A stretch of 64,000 bases of DNA from the NCBI GenBank assembly GCA_947568835.1, contig OX387606.1, positions 15,872,001-15,936,000 on the forward strand. Reading direction: 5' to 3'. Within the stretch, counting starts at the first letter, position 1. Every line of letters starts with the position of its first letter. The position numbers and the translations under genes are program-made. Shown one piece after another: positions 1 through 20,300 of the stretch. The DNA is from Protonemura montana. Taxonomy: Eukaryota > Arthropoda > Insecta > Plecoptera > Nemouridae. The notes beneath the pieces are model-generated. The model ran no database searches. It saw only the letters and a program-made list of their open reading frames with translations, and had not been told where the DNA came from.

Positions 1-8
1 CCTCATTA

Positions 9-7820
<7,812 letters not shown>

Positions 7821-7835
<15 letters not shown>

Positions 7836-7879
7836 TAACATAACGTTTAGTTCTCAGGGTAGCTCACAGGGTATCGATA
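7821..7879 (-). promoter_or_regulatory. CYFIP promoter motifs: DRE, CRE-like and YY1-like sites
   Basis: TATCGATA at 7872-7879 is the palindromic DREF-binding element typical of insect housekeeping promoters. About 35 bp downstream in the direction of CYFIP transcription are TTACGTCA (7831-7838) and AAGATGGC (7821-7828), the latter like a YY1 initiator motif. They lie directly upstream of the inferred untranslated exon. A broadly expressed actin regulator is a plausible DRE target. Function is inferred from position and motif only. Confidence 0.5.
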
Positions 7880-8570
7880 CTCAGAGATTCTCACACATTT
7901 TTTTTTAATTTGAATTTAAAAATATCGAGTGAAACCAACCCCAACTCTTCTCTCCCACCCCTAACACGCAGAAAACGAACTTTCAGTAAAGAACCGTTAG
8001 AGAAGAGGCCTTCGTCAATTTTTTATCTTTGATGTGCTCTTTTGTGATGTGTGAATCGTGAAAAGTGGAAAAACAGTTAACAAATCAACTCGAAACGAAT
8101 AGTACTCAATCTCAAAGGTGTGGAATAAGATATCTTACTGTATTTTATCACCACATCAACAGCCGGTATACCAACGAATCCTTTAAAGTTCATAGCTCCT
8201 TGGAAATTCTCACCAATATTTAATCATCTCATTTTTTACACGAGTTGCTCGAATGGCAATAAGCAATAACGTGTATGCCCACTCAGCCACTTAATTCACC
8301 AGTAAAGATCATTGGAGTGTGTACCATTGTCTACAAAATTGCTGACCATGAAAATGACCATGCGTTTTAAACGGGTAGCAGTACGCAGCAAATGTACACC
8401 TTTTTATACCTGTATCACATTATTTTTTTTTTTTTATTTGTTTCGTCAATTTTTTTTTATCAAATGAGTAGAAAGCATTTTTATTGTAATGATTTGGCAG
8501 ATTTATCACATAATAATAAAGCTTAAAAATCTCTACTGAACTTTAAATGCTACCAAGCAATGAGATAAGC

Positions 8571-8720
8571 TCAATCGTCAAAACAACGAGATGTCCATGA
8601 GGAACCCGTACCTACTATTACAGAGTAAAGGGTTACCACGTAAATAATCGACGGTAAGAGAAGACCCAGTGTTGATAGAAAGACGGCTCGAATCAACAAC
8701 ATGGAAATGAGTGAATCTAA
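8571..8720 (-). pseudogene. Degenerate SLC36-type last-exon fragment
   Basis: Downstream of an acceptor-like TTTTCAG at 8721, the minus strand reads a hydrophobic stretch containing LSTLGLLLPSIIYVVT. This lines up with LSTLGLMFPAIIELVT in the last exon of SLC36 gene A. The match covers only about 30 residues: the loop and final membrane segment of the intact exon are absent, and I found no other SLC36 exons between here and 11.3 kb. I read it as the remnant of a former tandem copy. It could be a divergent exon of another transporter. Confidence 0.45.
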
Positions 8721-8897
8721 CTGAAAATGAGGCCACAAGTTGCTGTTGCTGTTAATGTTGCTGTTAAAGTTGGTTAATAGACTACACAGCAGGCATAGTA
8801 CTGTCATAACAAATCATTTTCCGAGACGCCTCTAGTGTACTGAGTAGAACAACTACGTCTAATGTTACCCACGGTAATAACATAAGAAAGTAGATTT

Positions 8898-8975
8898 TAG
8901 ACGCTCTGTCAGGCGATCTCTGCATCTCCGTGGCTACCAAAACGTGGAATCTCCCATTGAATCTCATATATCATT
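8898..8975 (+). repeat. Dispersed repeat, copy 1
   Basis: Shares an interrupted match with 13234-13325, including CTGTCARGCGATCTCWGCAT, then TGGCTAC, a CCATTG motif and a T-rich end. The family is not recognised. Confidence 0.4.
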
Positions 8976-11168
8976 TTTTGTTTTCAAAGTTTCCAAAGTA
9001 AATTACCTACTATTTGAGAATAAATTTAGTACACTGTGTACCACCACAAATGTGCTCCAGAATAGTGAAAACGGTGAATTCAGTAAAAACAGAAAGTGAA
9101 TTAAAAGAAACTGGGTGTTCAATACCTATACCGTTAATTTTCGCGAGTCTTACGAAGTTAGTCTACCCGGCTCAACCACGTACTGAAACAAGCTCTAGGG
9201 CATTCTAGCATCCCTTACCTAAACCGAGAATATATAGCAAAATCATTTTCCCCGTTTTTTTTTTTGTTTTTTTTTGACGTATTGACTCTTTAAAATTGAA
9301 ATAATTCCTAAAATTCTGGATTTATCCTAAGGTGGTTTGAACAGAACAAAAAACAAAGCTTCATCCTTTCGATTCACACTAATTGTATCTGATTGAAATC
9401 TTAATCAAAAGTTCGTGCAATTCACCTCAAATAATTGTACCGTACCATTCCATATCTACAAAATAGCCTACAAGTCTGTAACACCCCATATCTGTCACGA
9501 AAAAATAAGTTCCAATAATATAGCCATATTATATAATAATATCTTCAGGTCCTAAACTGGGTCAGTGGTTATCGATCATCCTGCCAGAATTATTTTTTCC
9601 CTGTTTAACAATATAAACAATTTACACATCTTACCTGGCCGTTCATTATCTTTCTTTGTTGACAGTCCACGGATTGCAGAATACTTTTTTTTCATTGTAG
9701 TTGCTCTTTGAAAAAACAGTCCTCTGGATCTGCTTGTCGTGGAGAAGAAGAAGATTTACCATGTTTGAATGAGATTATTTAAATTTCTTTTGGAACCTTG
9801 GCCTTGACCAAGGTTTTGGGTTTGGCCTTGACCTGTTTCTTCTTAGCTAAGGTTAAAATCTAACAGTTTTCAAAAACTTTGGAATCTGTGCCACATTCGG
9901 CACTTTTAAAATAGTAAATATTTTTTTATTCTTTCTCTTACAGTAGTACTTTCACGAAATAAAACACATTTCACGGTACACTTGAACAGCAATTCCTTAC
10001 TCTCTTCCGAGGCTTAGCAAAAATAGGTCGTCTCATCCAGTGAGCTTTATACATTTTTGCCAAAATAATATTTTTCTAGCTAAAAAATTTGCATCCACAT
10101 CAAAAATATTCTTGCAATTTTAACAATCGTAATACTATCAACAGCAAACTGCTCCATATCAAATGGTTAGGTCTGGACCTATAAAACAATTTTCAACAAC
10201 TCTATATTCCCTTTTCCTGTTCAAACCTTCTTTCATTCCTGAGTTTTATCAATATATTTTCAACTATTCTAGACTTAAATTTTCTGTACGGAGAGTGGCT
10301 CAATCTTATTTGTCTTTTAAAAATAAACGAATCAATGAAGTGTATTTTGTGGCATGATTTTTCTCTGCTGTATGAGCCATGGATAAATATTCGTCAGTTT
10401 AAACTCTGGTTCATAAATGAAGTGAAAACACATAACATGAATTACCAACACTGATAAAATGATAACAACAACAAGTATCTTATGTACCTATTCTAGATGC
10501 TATAGGAAAACAAAAACGTTAATACTTTCTATATTATGTCAAATCTATATCTCTTATAACTAATCTGCATTGGCCATTCCTTTAAAAATTAATATACCCC
10601 CAAATTCCACACATTTTTTTAGGTGTAATGCGATAATATTCTAGCACCATTTACAGCATTTTAACATTTGAGTCATTTCCATTGACATATTATAGCAATT
10701 ATATAGTAAAATATAATAATACTACGCTCAGCAGTTAGCTGTGGAAAATTAACGCTGACATTTTCACAGCTATTCAGTGAAAATTACTAAAAGTTTCACT
10801 ATTAGATATTTAGATTTATTTCAAAATCTTATCTGAGTATTTCCACCGAATTAAACTACGTTATCATCACTAGAGATATTCTCACTATATCCAAGAGGCA
10901 CGGTTAGTGCAAGAAGACCACAGAATTGTCTGCTGCCCCGACAAAGAAAGCGCAGTTTAGGTGAAAAACATTCTCAGTTGCTCGTGGGGGCTAAATGTCT
11001 GGACATTTCATCTACTTGTGCTCACTACATGTATTCTATTTCATACCAAAACAAATGACAGATGAAATTATATCTTGAAGTCTTGCATTTAAGAAAAACG
11101 CAACGATCGAGCTTATACAACAGCAGGTTTCTCTCAAAGCTAAACACAAATATGACGTCGAGAAGAGA
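8976..11168. other. Gene-free spacer between relic and gene A
   Basis: AT-rich with short homopolymer runs, including T-rich blocks near 9257-9278. I saw no exon with family similarity and no structured repeat. The lower part may hold longer forms of the 3' untranslated region of gene A. Confidence 0.5.
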
Positions 11169-11174
11169 TTTATT
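11169..11174 (-). terminator. Candidate polyadenylation signal of SLC36 gene A
   Basis: AATAAA on the minus strand, about 185 nt past the stop codon at 11357. It is the nearest canonical hexamer in that direction that I found. Confidence 0.45.
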
Positions 11175-11356
11175 ATCAACTAAAATGTAATTAGTATTCA
11201 ATTATGTAAAAAACTAGGAAATGTCCATGTATTTTCATTCACTCGGCTTGAAAAAATATTCGTCGGCGTCATGTTAAATAAAATCTAATAAGAATGTTCC
11301 AAGTAACCCGAGGGGGGGTGGCACACACGCAAAGACTACTAAACTGTGCTACACCT

Positions 11357-14300
11357 TTACTGTTCTTGTCCAAACTCTGTGATGATCTCCTGTATACTGG
11401 TCCAGGTGCCTGTGACGAAGCCGAGGATTCCAAACATGATGATGAATACGTTCTTGTGGAGCCGCCAGTTGCAGACGCCCATGCCGGGGTCGTCCCAAAA
11501 GGTGACCAACTCGATGATCGCCGGGAACATTAGACCCAACGTGGACAGACACACGGCACCCACCAGCGAGATGAATGGGCCCAGGTTGGGGATTGCGACA
11601 GCAATGCATACTGCAATAAAAATCACGTTTTGTTGGGTGGAGAAGGGTTATGTCAAATGATTTGGTGTGTTGGAAACAGCGGTTCTTGTGGTCCAGGTAT
11701 TAGATGGGTGACCATCATACGCAAGTTCTGTTCAGGAGAGAGGTTGCAAGGAAACAAATAAGCACGCCAATTTCAGTGGCCATGATTATCAACCTATCGA
11801 CAGCATGGATTTGTGGAGGAATCCTGCTGTTCGAGTTGTACCGTCCTTCGGAAGGGACAATACGTCGGTGGACCCGATATAAGAAGGCGCATGCCCGAAA
11901 CTGTTTCCTTTCCTACCTTCTAGCCTAGGTATAGTTAATTAACGTCCTTATCAACACCTTCATTTACCAACGCTATTAGACCAGGGCCACAGAACCAGTT
12001 GACCAAAGAGTGCTGCTGTGAAAACCTTGTTCCTATTTATGAATTTTCTTTATTGATGGTTTGCATCTTTAATTTCATATTTCAACTTGCCACGCTGCCA
12101 TGCCATTTTAGTCGCCGGTAAATTTGAAATTAGCTTAAAATACTTGGAAAGAAGATTCTTGTTGCAATTACCTGTTGCGCTGACTAGGACAATTCGGGTG
12201 ACATACTCGGCCACCAGCTTTTTGCTGCCGAACTTATGTTGGATTGCTTTCCAGATGATTTCCATCGGCACGTAAAACTGGAGGCCGTACGTTAGGAAGA
12301 TGGCGATGGCAATCATCACTTTCACCGATTGCGCCAATCTGTGTGCAGAAGAAAACATTTCATTGCATTTTCCGTCGAGGTTTTCCATGACACAACCATG
12401 ATAAGCCTTTATTGAAAATATAACAGCACAGAACCCTCGAAATCAACCCAATCAGGTAAACCCGTGTTTTATGCTACATTCAATCTTGAGAGTGCAAGGT
12501 TTTTTGTAAACCACAAACCTACAAGAGCCACTAAATTTTTAAAAAACTCATTATTTTCTAAACCTTTAAAAGCTGCCCAGTAGAAAATATCTTAAATTTT
12601 GTACTTTTAACACGAACACTGAATTTATAAACGATTAAAGAAATCTGATTCCATTCACAAATTGTGTAACAAGTAACAATAACCAAGACTACAGAGGAAG
12701 GCTATTTTTTTACTTACTTTTCCTCTGTGGGCAGGTTCAAAGTAATACTGGCTTCCGTGGCGTCTCCGTATTTCAGGTAGCCGAAGAAACCGACACCAGT
12801 GTACAGGAGGACCACGAAGAACATGCCCGTGTTGAGCACACTTGGGCATCCGATGAAGTTCTGCGGCGTCTTCATGTTATTCTCAAGGGGCATCACCTGG
12901 AATTACCACAGATCATTACTGCATGTGGAAACAACTCGAGCGATGCTCTTCCCGCTCGAAAGTTGGGTGAGTCAGTCACATCGTCTTGGGTAGCAGCAAA
13001 ATATTTTTCCTTTATAAGATTTAATTTTACTTGTGAGATGCATTTATGGTATCTCTTACTCTTGGTATGGAAAGATGACGTGATTATATGCAGCAAGTTG
13101 TGATTTTTAGTTGGTTTCCCCAGAAGATGGGTGAACTTCGACGCTTGTGACTCAAGGTCACCAAACATCTTTTAGTATTGTTTTTCTTATATACAACATT
13201 GGTTATATTCAAGACTTCTTGGCCAGTTGTCTGTTCTGTCAAGCGATCTCAGCATATCCATGGCCTTGATCCATGGCTACTGAAAGTTGACCTACCATTG
13301 GACAATGCATGACAAAGTTTTTGTTTTAAAAGTTAGCTACAAAAAAATCTAGACCGAACGATTTGGCGTGTTGGAAACACAGGTTCTCAGGAAATCGCCG
13401 AAGTTAAGCAACACTACGCTGAGTCAGGTATTGGATGGGTGACCATCATACACATGACCAGTTCTGTTTGGGAGAGAGGTTGGAGGGATTAAAAGTTAGT
13501 ACAGCAACTTCATTCGCCTTGCTTATCAACCTCTCGATAGCGTGGATTTGTGGAGGAATCCTGTTGTTCGAGTTGTACCGTCCTTCGGAAGGAACGTTAA
13601 GCCGGTGGTCCCCTTGGTGCTCTTCGACAGGAATAGGCTACGTGTCGGCACCGGGTTTCCCCTTCTCCCTTCTAGACTGGGTTATGTTCATCATCATCCT
13701 CTCATTCACCGACACCATTAGACCAGTGCCGCAGGGCCAATTGTCAAAACAGCGCGTCGTTAAACACCACAAATCAATCAATAAAAAAATCTAGATATGA
13801 ACATAAAATCAGATACATGTATCGTCTTACATGTAAGCACCTGGTTTTCGCTAAAAACACAACTCTAACATGAATTAAACTTTTCGGACTGCACCCCAAA
13901 ACGTTTTGAAAGATAATGATTGCAAACTTACCACACCGATGCCCTCGAGAGCGAAGATGGCCGTGCCGAAGAACAATGGAAGCTGCTGCCATGTAGAAAA
14001 GTTTGGTCGACTCGACACCGGTGGCAGGTCATTGAAGATGTAGTAGAACGTGATGCCCAGGGCAGCTGCTATTAGGACGTTAGCCAGCATCGAGAACGGC
14101 GCTAAATACTTGAGGTTTCTGACCAAACTCAATATGAGCAATGGCACTAATAGGATGGCCATATAGACGCGAATATCCCAATGTGAATCGGCGTAAAAGT
14201 CCACGACCTAAAAGAAAAAACAAGTTTAAACAAATTCAATTAAATTTAAAATTTATATTTATATTTACCAAAATACCAAACCTTTAAATTTAAACAAATT

Positions 14301-17300
14301 TGTCCAGAAGAAAATATTTGGATAGGTAGATACAGAACTAAACGTAATGAATAAGGAACTTTTGATTGTATCACATAACGTTAGGACAACCTCGAAAAAA
14401 TTGGCGTTTTTTCCTTACACAAAATTGGTTAGTTAGTAAAAAACGCCAATGTGTTTCGGGATTTTATTTCAGAAAATACATAATACATTAGTTTTTAAGT
14501 TATTGACCCTGATTATTTTATTTAGATGCATTTAGGAAGCTTGAACTAGGTAATTGTTATAATTTTATGTGGTTCTTTTGTTATTGGAAAATTGTCAGGA
14601 CTGCTCAAACCTCTGAAGAAGTAACTAGTACATGTTACGAAACGTCGGGAAATATAGTTGCCCTTTACTTAGCATTCAAAACCCATTTCAAATAGTTTTT
14701 CTTAAATTTAAACTTTTTTTTTATAGTTGGCGTTATTTTGATTGTGTGTGTTCTTTTTGTATCATGATTCACTTAATACGGCATTGACCCTAATTGGTGC
14801 TTTTATTGTTGTAGATAAGATTAAAATAAAAAATGCGGGTATAAGCTGTCACTTAAAGATTGTATCAGGCCTATTTCATTAATAAGAAATACCAGTGATC
14901 ATGCATTCCTAAACTCGTGATGATAAACTGCACCCGAATGCAGTTGTCATTTAATCTGCTCTTTAATCTTTGCAAAGCTCGAGTAGAATTTCCCTTATCA
15001 TGTGTGATGTCAGAGCAAGTGTAAAATCTTTCTCACCTGCTTGAGATTCCTTGACACGAACACGATATACACACAGCAGCATCCGAGCAAATCAACCACT
15101 AGGAAAGTGTTGACTGTTCCACTGAAAAACAAAGCAATTATTAGCACATTTTCTTTATCTATTCTTCTCTTGGTACTGAGAGTTTAGTGTTTTGAAAAGG
15201 CGCCAAAACAGGGGCGCGATCAAATGACGGATCAAATGTGTCACGGTCCCCTAGAAGATATAATCTCCCCAGGAAATGGATCCACAGAGTTTCAAGAAGT
15301 CACATTTGGAAGTAAAGTCATCACCATAATAACAACTTCTGAAAATCTTGAAATTCCTTAAATTCCTTGAATTCCTTAAACACCGTATGTGATTGGCTGA
15401 TCATCATTAAACTCCGCGGTTCAATTTCAAACCGTCTTCTGAATCTTACCAGTGAGATTTTGTTAACTTCGTTTACGAATCAACGAAACTATTAAAATAC
15501 TTGCCAAAAAGTTACCATATAGCCCATGCCGGGGTGAAGGATACCATGTTAAATCCATTCAAAATGTAAAATATATTTACCTTGCAAACCCGGCCCACTT
15601 CTGAACGGCAGGCGGCCCATGCAGGAACGCCAATTCCGCAGTTTCCGAAAATCCCAGTGCAGGGACTCTTCGTCGCTCGCAAAGCTTGTGCGAGCATTTC
15701 ACCTGGAAATACCAAGGACATCTTTACTACGACAGTCTCCGTACTTTTGATTTCACCAAAACCAATTAATTTTTTTTTGGCATGATATACGATTCAATTT
15801 GCTAACGTTGCACTCAACTCTTATAGACCAAAATTGAAATTCCACAAATTACTAGTTAATATTTCCATCATTCGTATTGCAATACATGAGGAATGGTTGA
15901 AATAACATGGGAAACTTCCCTGGATATCTTGCATAAAATATTTGACATTATATGCTCTGCACTATCCTATAAAGCCTAACCATTTTTCAAACGCATTGTT
16001 TAAAGACAATTTATAAGTATAGCTGCAAAAATAATATTCAGCTATCTAAAGGAAAGTTCCTGAAAGTCCTTAACTTACCAGGACGTGCACGCAGTAGGTG
16101 CAGATAAACCCGATGACAATGGTGGCGATCACGCCGAACGCAAGTCCTGCGTTCAGGAATGCCAAGGGCATGGCTAGGATGCCCGATCCTAGGCTGCCCT
16201 TCAGGAGATGGATAAAAGTATCCAAGTCTCTGCGAATGGAGGAAATACGATTTTATTAAGTTCGATATCTTGTCTATCAACTATTGTAAGATACCCTCTA
16301 TTTCTATGATTTTACAACCACAAGGCCAAGGGCATGGCATAAGGTTGCCATGGGAGGGCTGATTTTGATAACAGCTGCCAGTAAATGCAACTGTCCGTAA
16401 AATATTTCCGCCCGTGAGAGTAGTAAAAAAGTTACATCAGTCTAAACCTTGTATCGAAATTGGACCTTTAATTGGGCGAATGATTAGATAATTTACACTG
16501 TCGATTATGCAAATTACGTCAAATCACTAACCAGAGAGTCTTGGATAAAACTTGAGAGACTTGTGTCAAGAAATTGTCAATACATTTTCCTTACGAGCAG
16601 CAGTCATTTGGAAACACAGTTTCTTATCGAACTTGGATTTGAATAATCTAACAATCAGCTCAAAAATGTGTCACGACATTTCGATGATAACAGAAATGAC
16701 TGTAATTTGGTGACTATCGTGGTAAAATTGTTTTAAAATAAATGCATTACGATTGGTTTCGATTGCGATGTGTAGATACACATTTTATGGCTTACTAATC
16801 GGAATTTCCTGGTCTGATCTTCCCACGAACCCTTTCGAAATATTATCCTGAAGTAAGTAGGTATTCGGGTAAGAATGCGATTAATTATGAAATAGCCAAC
16901 ACTGTTTTTATAGCCGGTAGTATAGTTTTTCTAAATTTTATGTGCCAATAAAAATGTCAATAAGTGCTTGAAACGCTGGCCATTTGTAATAAATCGTAAA
17001 AATAAATAACGAAGTTAATGTTGCGGCATTGAACTTGACCTAACAAAGTGCAAAACGTGCCTCAACGCCTCGTTGGAACGTTTCCGCCTCGTAATTATTC
17101 ATAATTTCAAATGTTCCTTGTAGTGCATGCTCAAAAATATTGGGTTCGACACTTTAAATACACGAACACTAACAATACGCTTCTTCAGATGTTTCTGGCT
17201 ATGGAGCAAACACATTATAGGAATAAGGATAATTTTCCCCCTCAAGTAAAAGGGGTATCATACGCTCGCTGGGGAGAATGGTATAGAGGCGGTCTCGAGC

Positions 17301-20300
17301 TCTTTCTGGAAACTATAATTCTTGGTCGCTAAGTTATATTCCAGTAAGTTGACCTTTCTAGGTTATAAACCTAAACCAAAGTGTTCTTGTTGTACTCCAC
17401 TTAATAATACGGTTTTTATCAAATAAACAATAATTTTTTTACCAGATAGTTCATTTTGAATACGATTGGGTAAAAATATATGATGCTCCTATCCCAAACG
17501 CCATGATAGTCATCTATCAACTGCCCCGAAATCACGCTAACTCTCATTGAAATCATCGCATTAGATTGTATGTTTCGTGACCACCCGCCTTGCATGATTT
17601 CACTCACGTGGTAGGGTGCTCCAAATTCCGATGCTCGTATGGTTTGTATCCCATCTCTCCCAGTCCTGGTTTGTCAACCAGAGGCGTCGTCGAACCAGCA
17701 ACGAGTGTGAGGGGAACTCCATTCTTCTCGCTTTTATACCTTAAACAATATCAAACATCTCTCATTATATCACATAGTCATCCATTAACAACAACTAAAA
17801 ACAACAATAATTAACGGTTACATGAATCACTAACAATGTTACTGTGTGTACGATATATTCACGTAGATCTAATGGTTTAATTTATTCTCTGACTGCAACT
17901 ATGTCAGTGCCATTTAAAAGGTCCTAATGCCTTCTAGGTTTTCTTCCACTGACGCATTATCTTGAAATCGATGCGGAACCGAAAGTGCGATAGTCATATT
18001 GTACTTGAATCTTTAATTAATTCGTGTCAAGTAATTATTCCCGTGCTACTCGCTCAGTGCAGGACAATTCTTTGCCAGATGGTGGCATTGAGCTGACGTT
18101 ACGCTGCATTTTATGTGGTTTTGAGGGTTGCAAAGGGTGTGGCGATTTCTTACCTGTGGTCCGCCGGGACGTAGGTGGTATGGACCATTTCCGATCCATG
18201 TCTCTTGTCATCGTACTCTACGCGGAGACCTCCGGATCCCTGGAAGTAAAAGAAAATAAACCAATGGTAAAATACTGAGGGCAACAATACTATAAAATCT
18301 GAGATCGGCTAAATCAGATCTTCTGCAAGAAAATCAATGGAAGGATCTACAAAAGTCTGTACCAATTGTGGTTTATAAAAGGAAACACGTTTCCTGTCCG
18401 GCTTATGCGCCGGATTTTCTACTAGAAATTATTATATTGATTACTTGACAGTAATGTAGTCGTATCGTAGAGTTAGCCGAGACTACGTTGTGGTCTTGTC
18501 AATTTTTGTTGGAATCTTAGACTTTGCCTTGCCGGTTTCCAAGCGGAAAGTCACTACTACCTATTTCAACCAACACAATAGAAACTTATGACAAAGATTA
18601 AGATAAAGCAATCGTATAACATTTATTCTTAGGCACGAATTACTATTCACACCTATTCATACGAAAAAAAAAGTTACTAGCACACATACGAACGAAAAAA
18701 TCTGTGGCAATACCTAAACTTGAATTGATGAAAACAATAGTATTCACATACATGTAAACTCCAAGGTGAATGCCGCCGAGTAATTCTGTACTCACGGCAA
18801 CGCTTACACAATCTGGTCTAGGGCATTGTCACACAATATCCTATGTCATGGTGATCCGGGTGTCATCATGCATGCTCTCGCAGAGCAGTGTATGGCTGAA
18901 CTCTGGGTAATTACGATGAATGAAACACTTACCTACCCGAGCGTATTAAAAGACGCGAGCTTTTAAGTCTACCGACCGACGTCAGTAATTTACATTTTCT
19001 GTTTGATTTCTTTAATGGTTTCTGTCTCTATACAAAGTCCGCTGTGATTATGCAATTTCATTCATTAAGGCGTTAAACAACGAGGGTCTACATCGCCAAT
19101 GAAAGCACAGTGCCATCGCGCACGAGCGTGAAACGTGGCGCCTCTAACTTTGTGGCGCCTCCACGGGTGTACTTTAAAGCTGAACTAGTCTTGTAGCAGG
19201 GATTATGATTTTTAAAATTGTGCTTTCACGTAAATTCATTCTTTAATCAAGTTTTAGGTATTATTAACATCATACTAAATTGTTTGATCGAATATCAAAA
19301 TTCAAAAGCATGCTTCAAAAAGTCTTACAGCGGAAAATCAAGCATAAAACAAGTGAGCGGATGGTTGAGTCCTAATCGAATCATCATAACGATCTGCGCT
19401 TGCAACAAAATGACACTAAAAACAACCTTTAAGACCTAAACCTTTCTTCAGCTGTGAAAAAGCGTTACTCAAACACCTTTTTAAAGCAGGAGGCAACGAT
19501 AAGACACTTCCCATCAACAGTGAAAACAGCAAACTCACGCCTTCGTTTGGCTACCCGCACTGCAAGAGATTTGTTTGAGTCAATTGCGTGCACCATACGC
19601 AGTGGGTGGATGGCGCTCTTCAGATTCAGACGCATCATAATAATTAGAGTTGACACGATTTGCCCAATGGCCTAAATCAGATCAAGATCGCGTGTTATTG
19701 GCCTATTACAACAGCCTATTACACTGTCGTAATGGTCCTGTGACCGTTCAAGCGAGGTTGCGAATGGAATTACAAAGCATGGAACTACACGAACAAGCTT
19801 TAAACATTGTTGATCCGAGGTAGCTGTCCACATAAAATGCTTTAATTAAAGCTTGGAAGCGAAAAGTAACACTTTTTACAAATGTTTTATTTTTAAATTC
19901 AGACATATAAGGTCAAATTAAGCTCTACAAAGCTTTGAAAGCTAACATACCAAATTTGACCAATTTTCATTTTGAAAAAACTTAAAAAACGAGTAGTAGG
20001 TACTTCTTAAATTTGCTGATAACGCGAGTGTCGCAAGTAGCAGACGTTTCTTTTCCCTATTGCGTCCCATAAAGGTGTCTGTGAGACGGAAAAGTAACAT
20101 GATTATGAATATTAAACGCCAGGAAACTGGAACATAGCGCAATTAAAATGTAAATTTATTAGACAAAAACAACGTTGTTTGCATGTAAACTATAAGTTTA
20201 AGGGAAAACAAATCACCCTAGTTACATTCTTGTTCCGTAAACACTCACAATGTCGATCTAAGATCATCAGGATCGACGCTAGCATATCACTATTGTTTAA

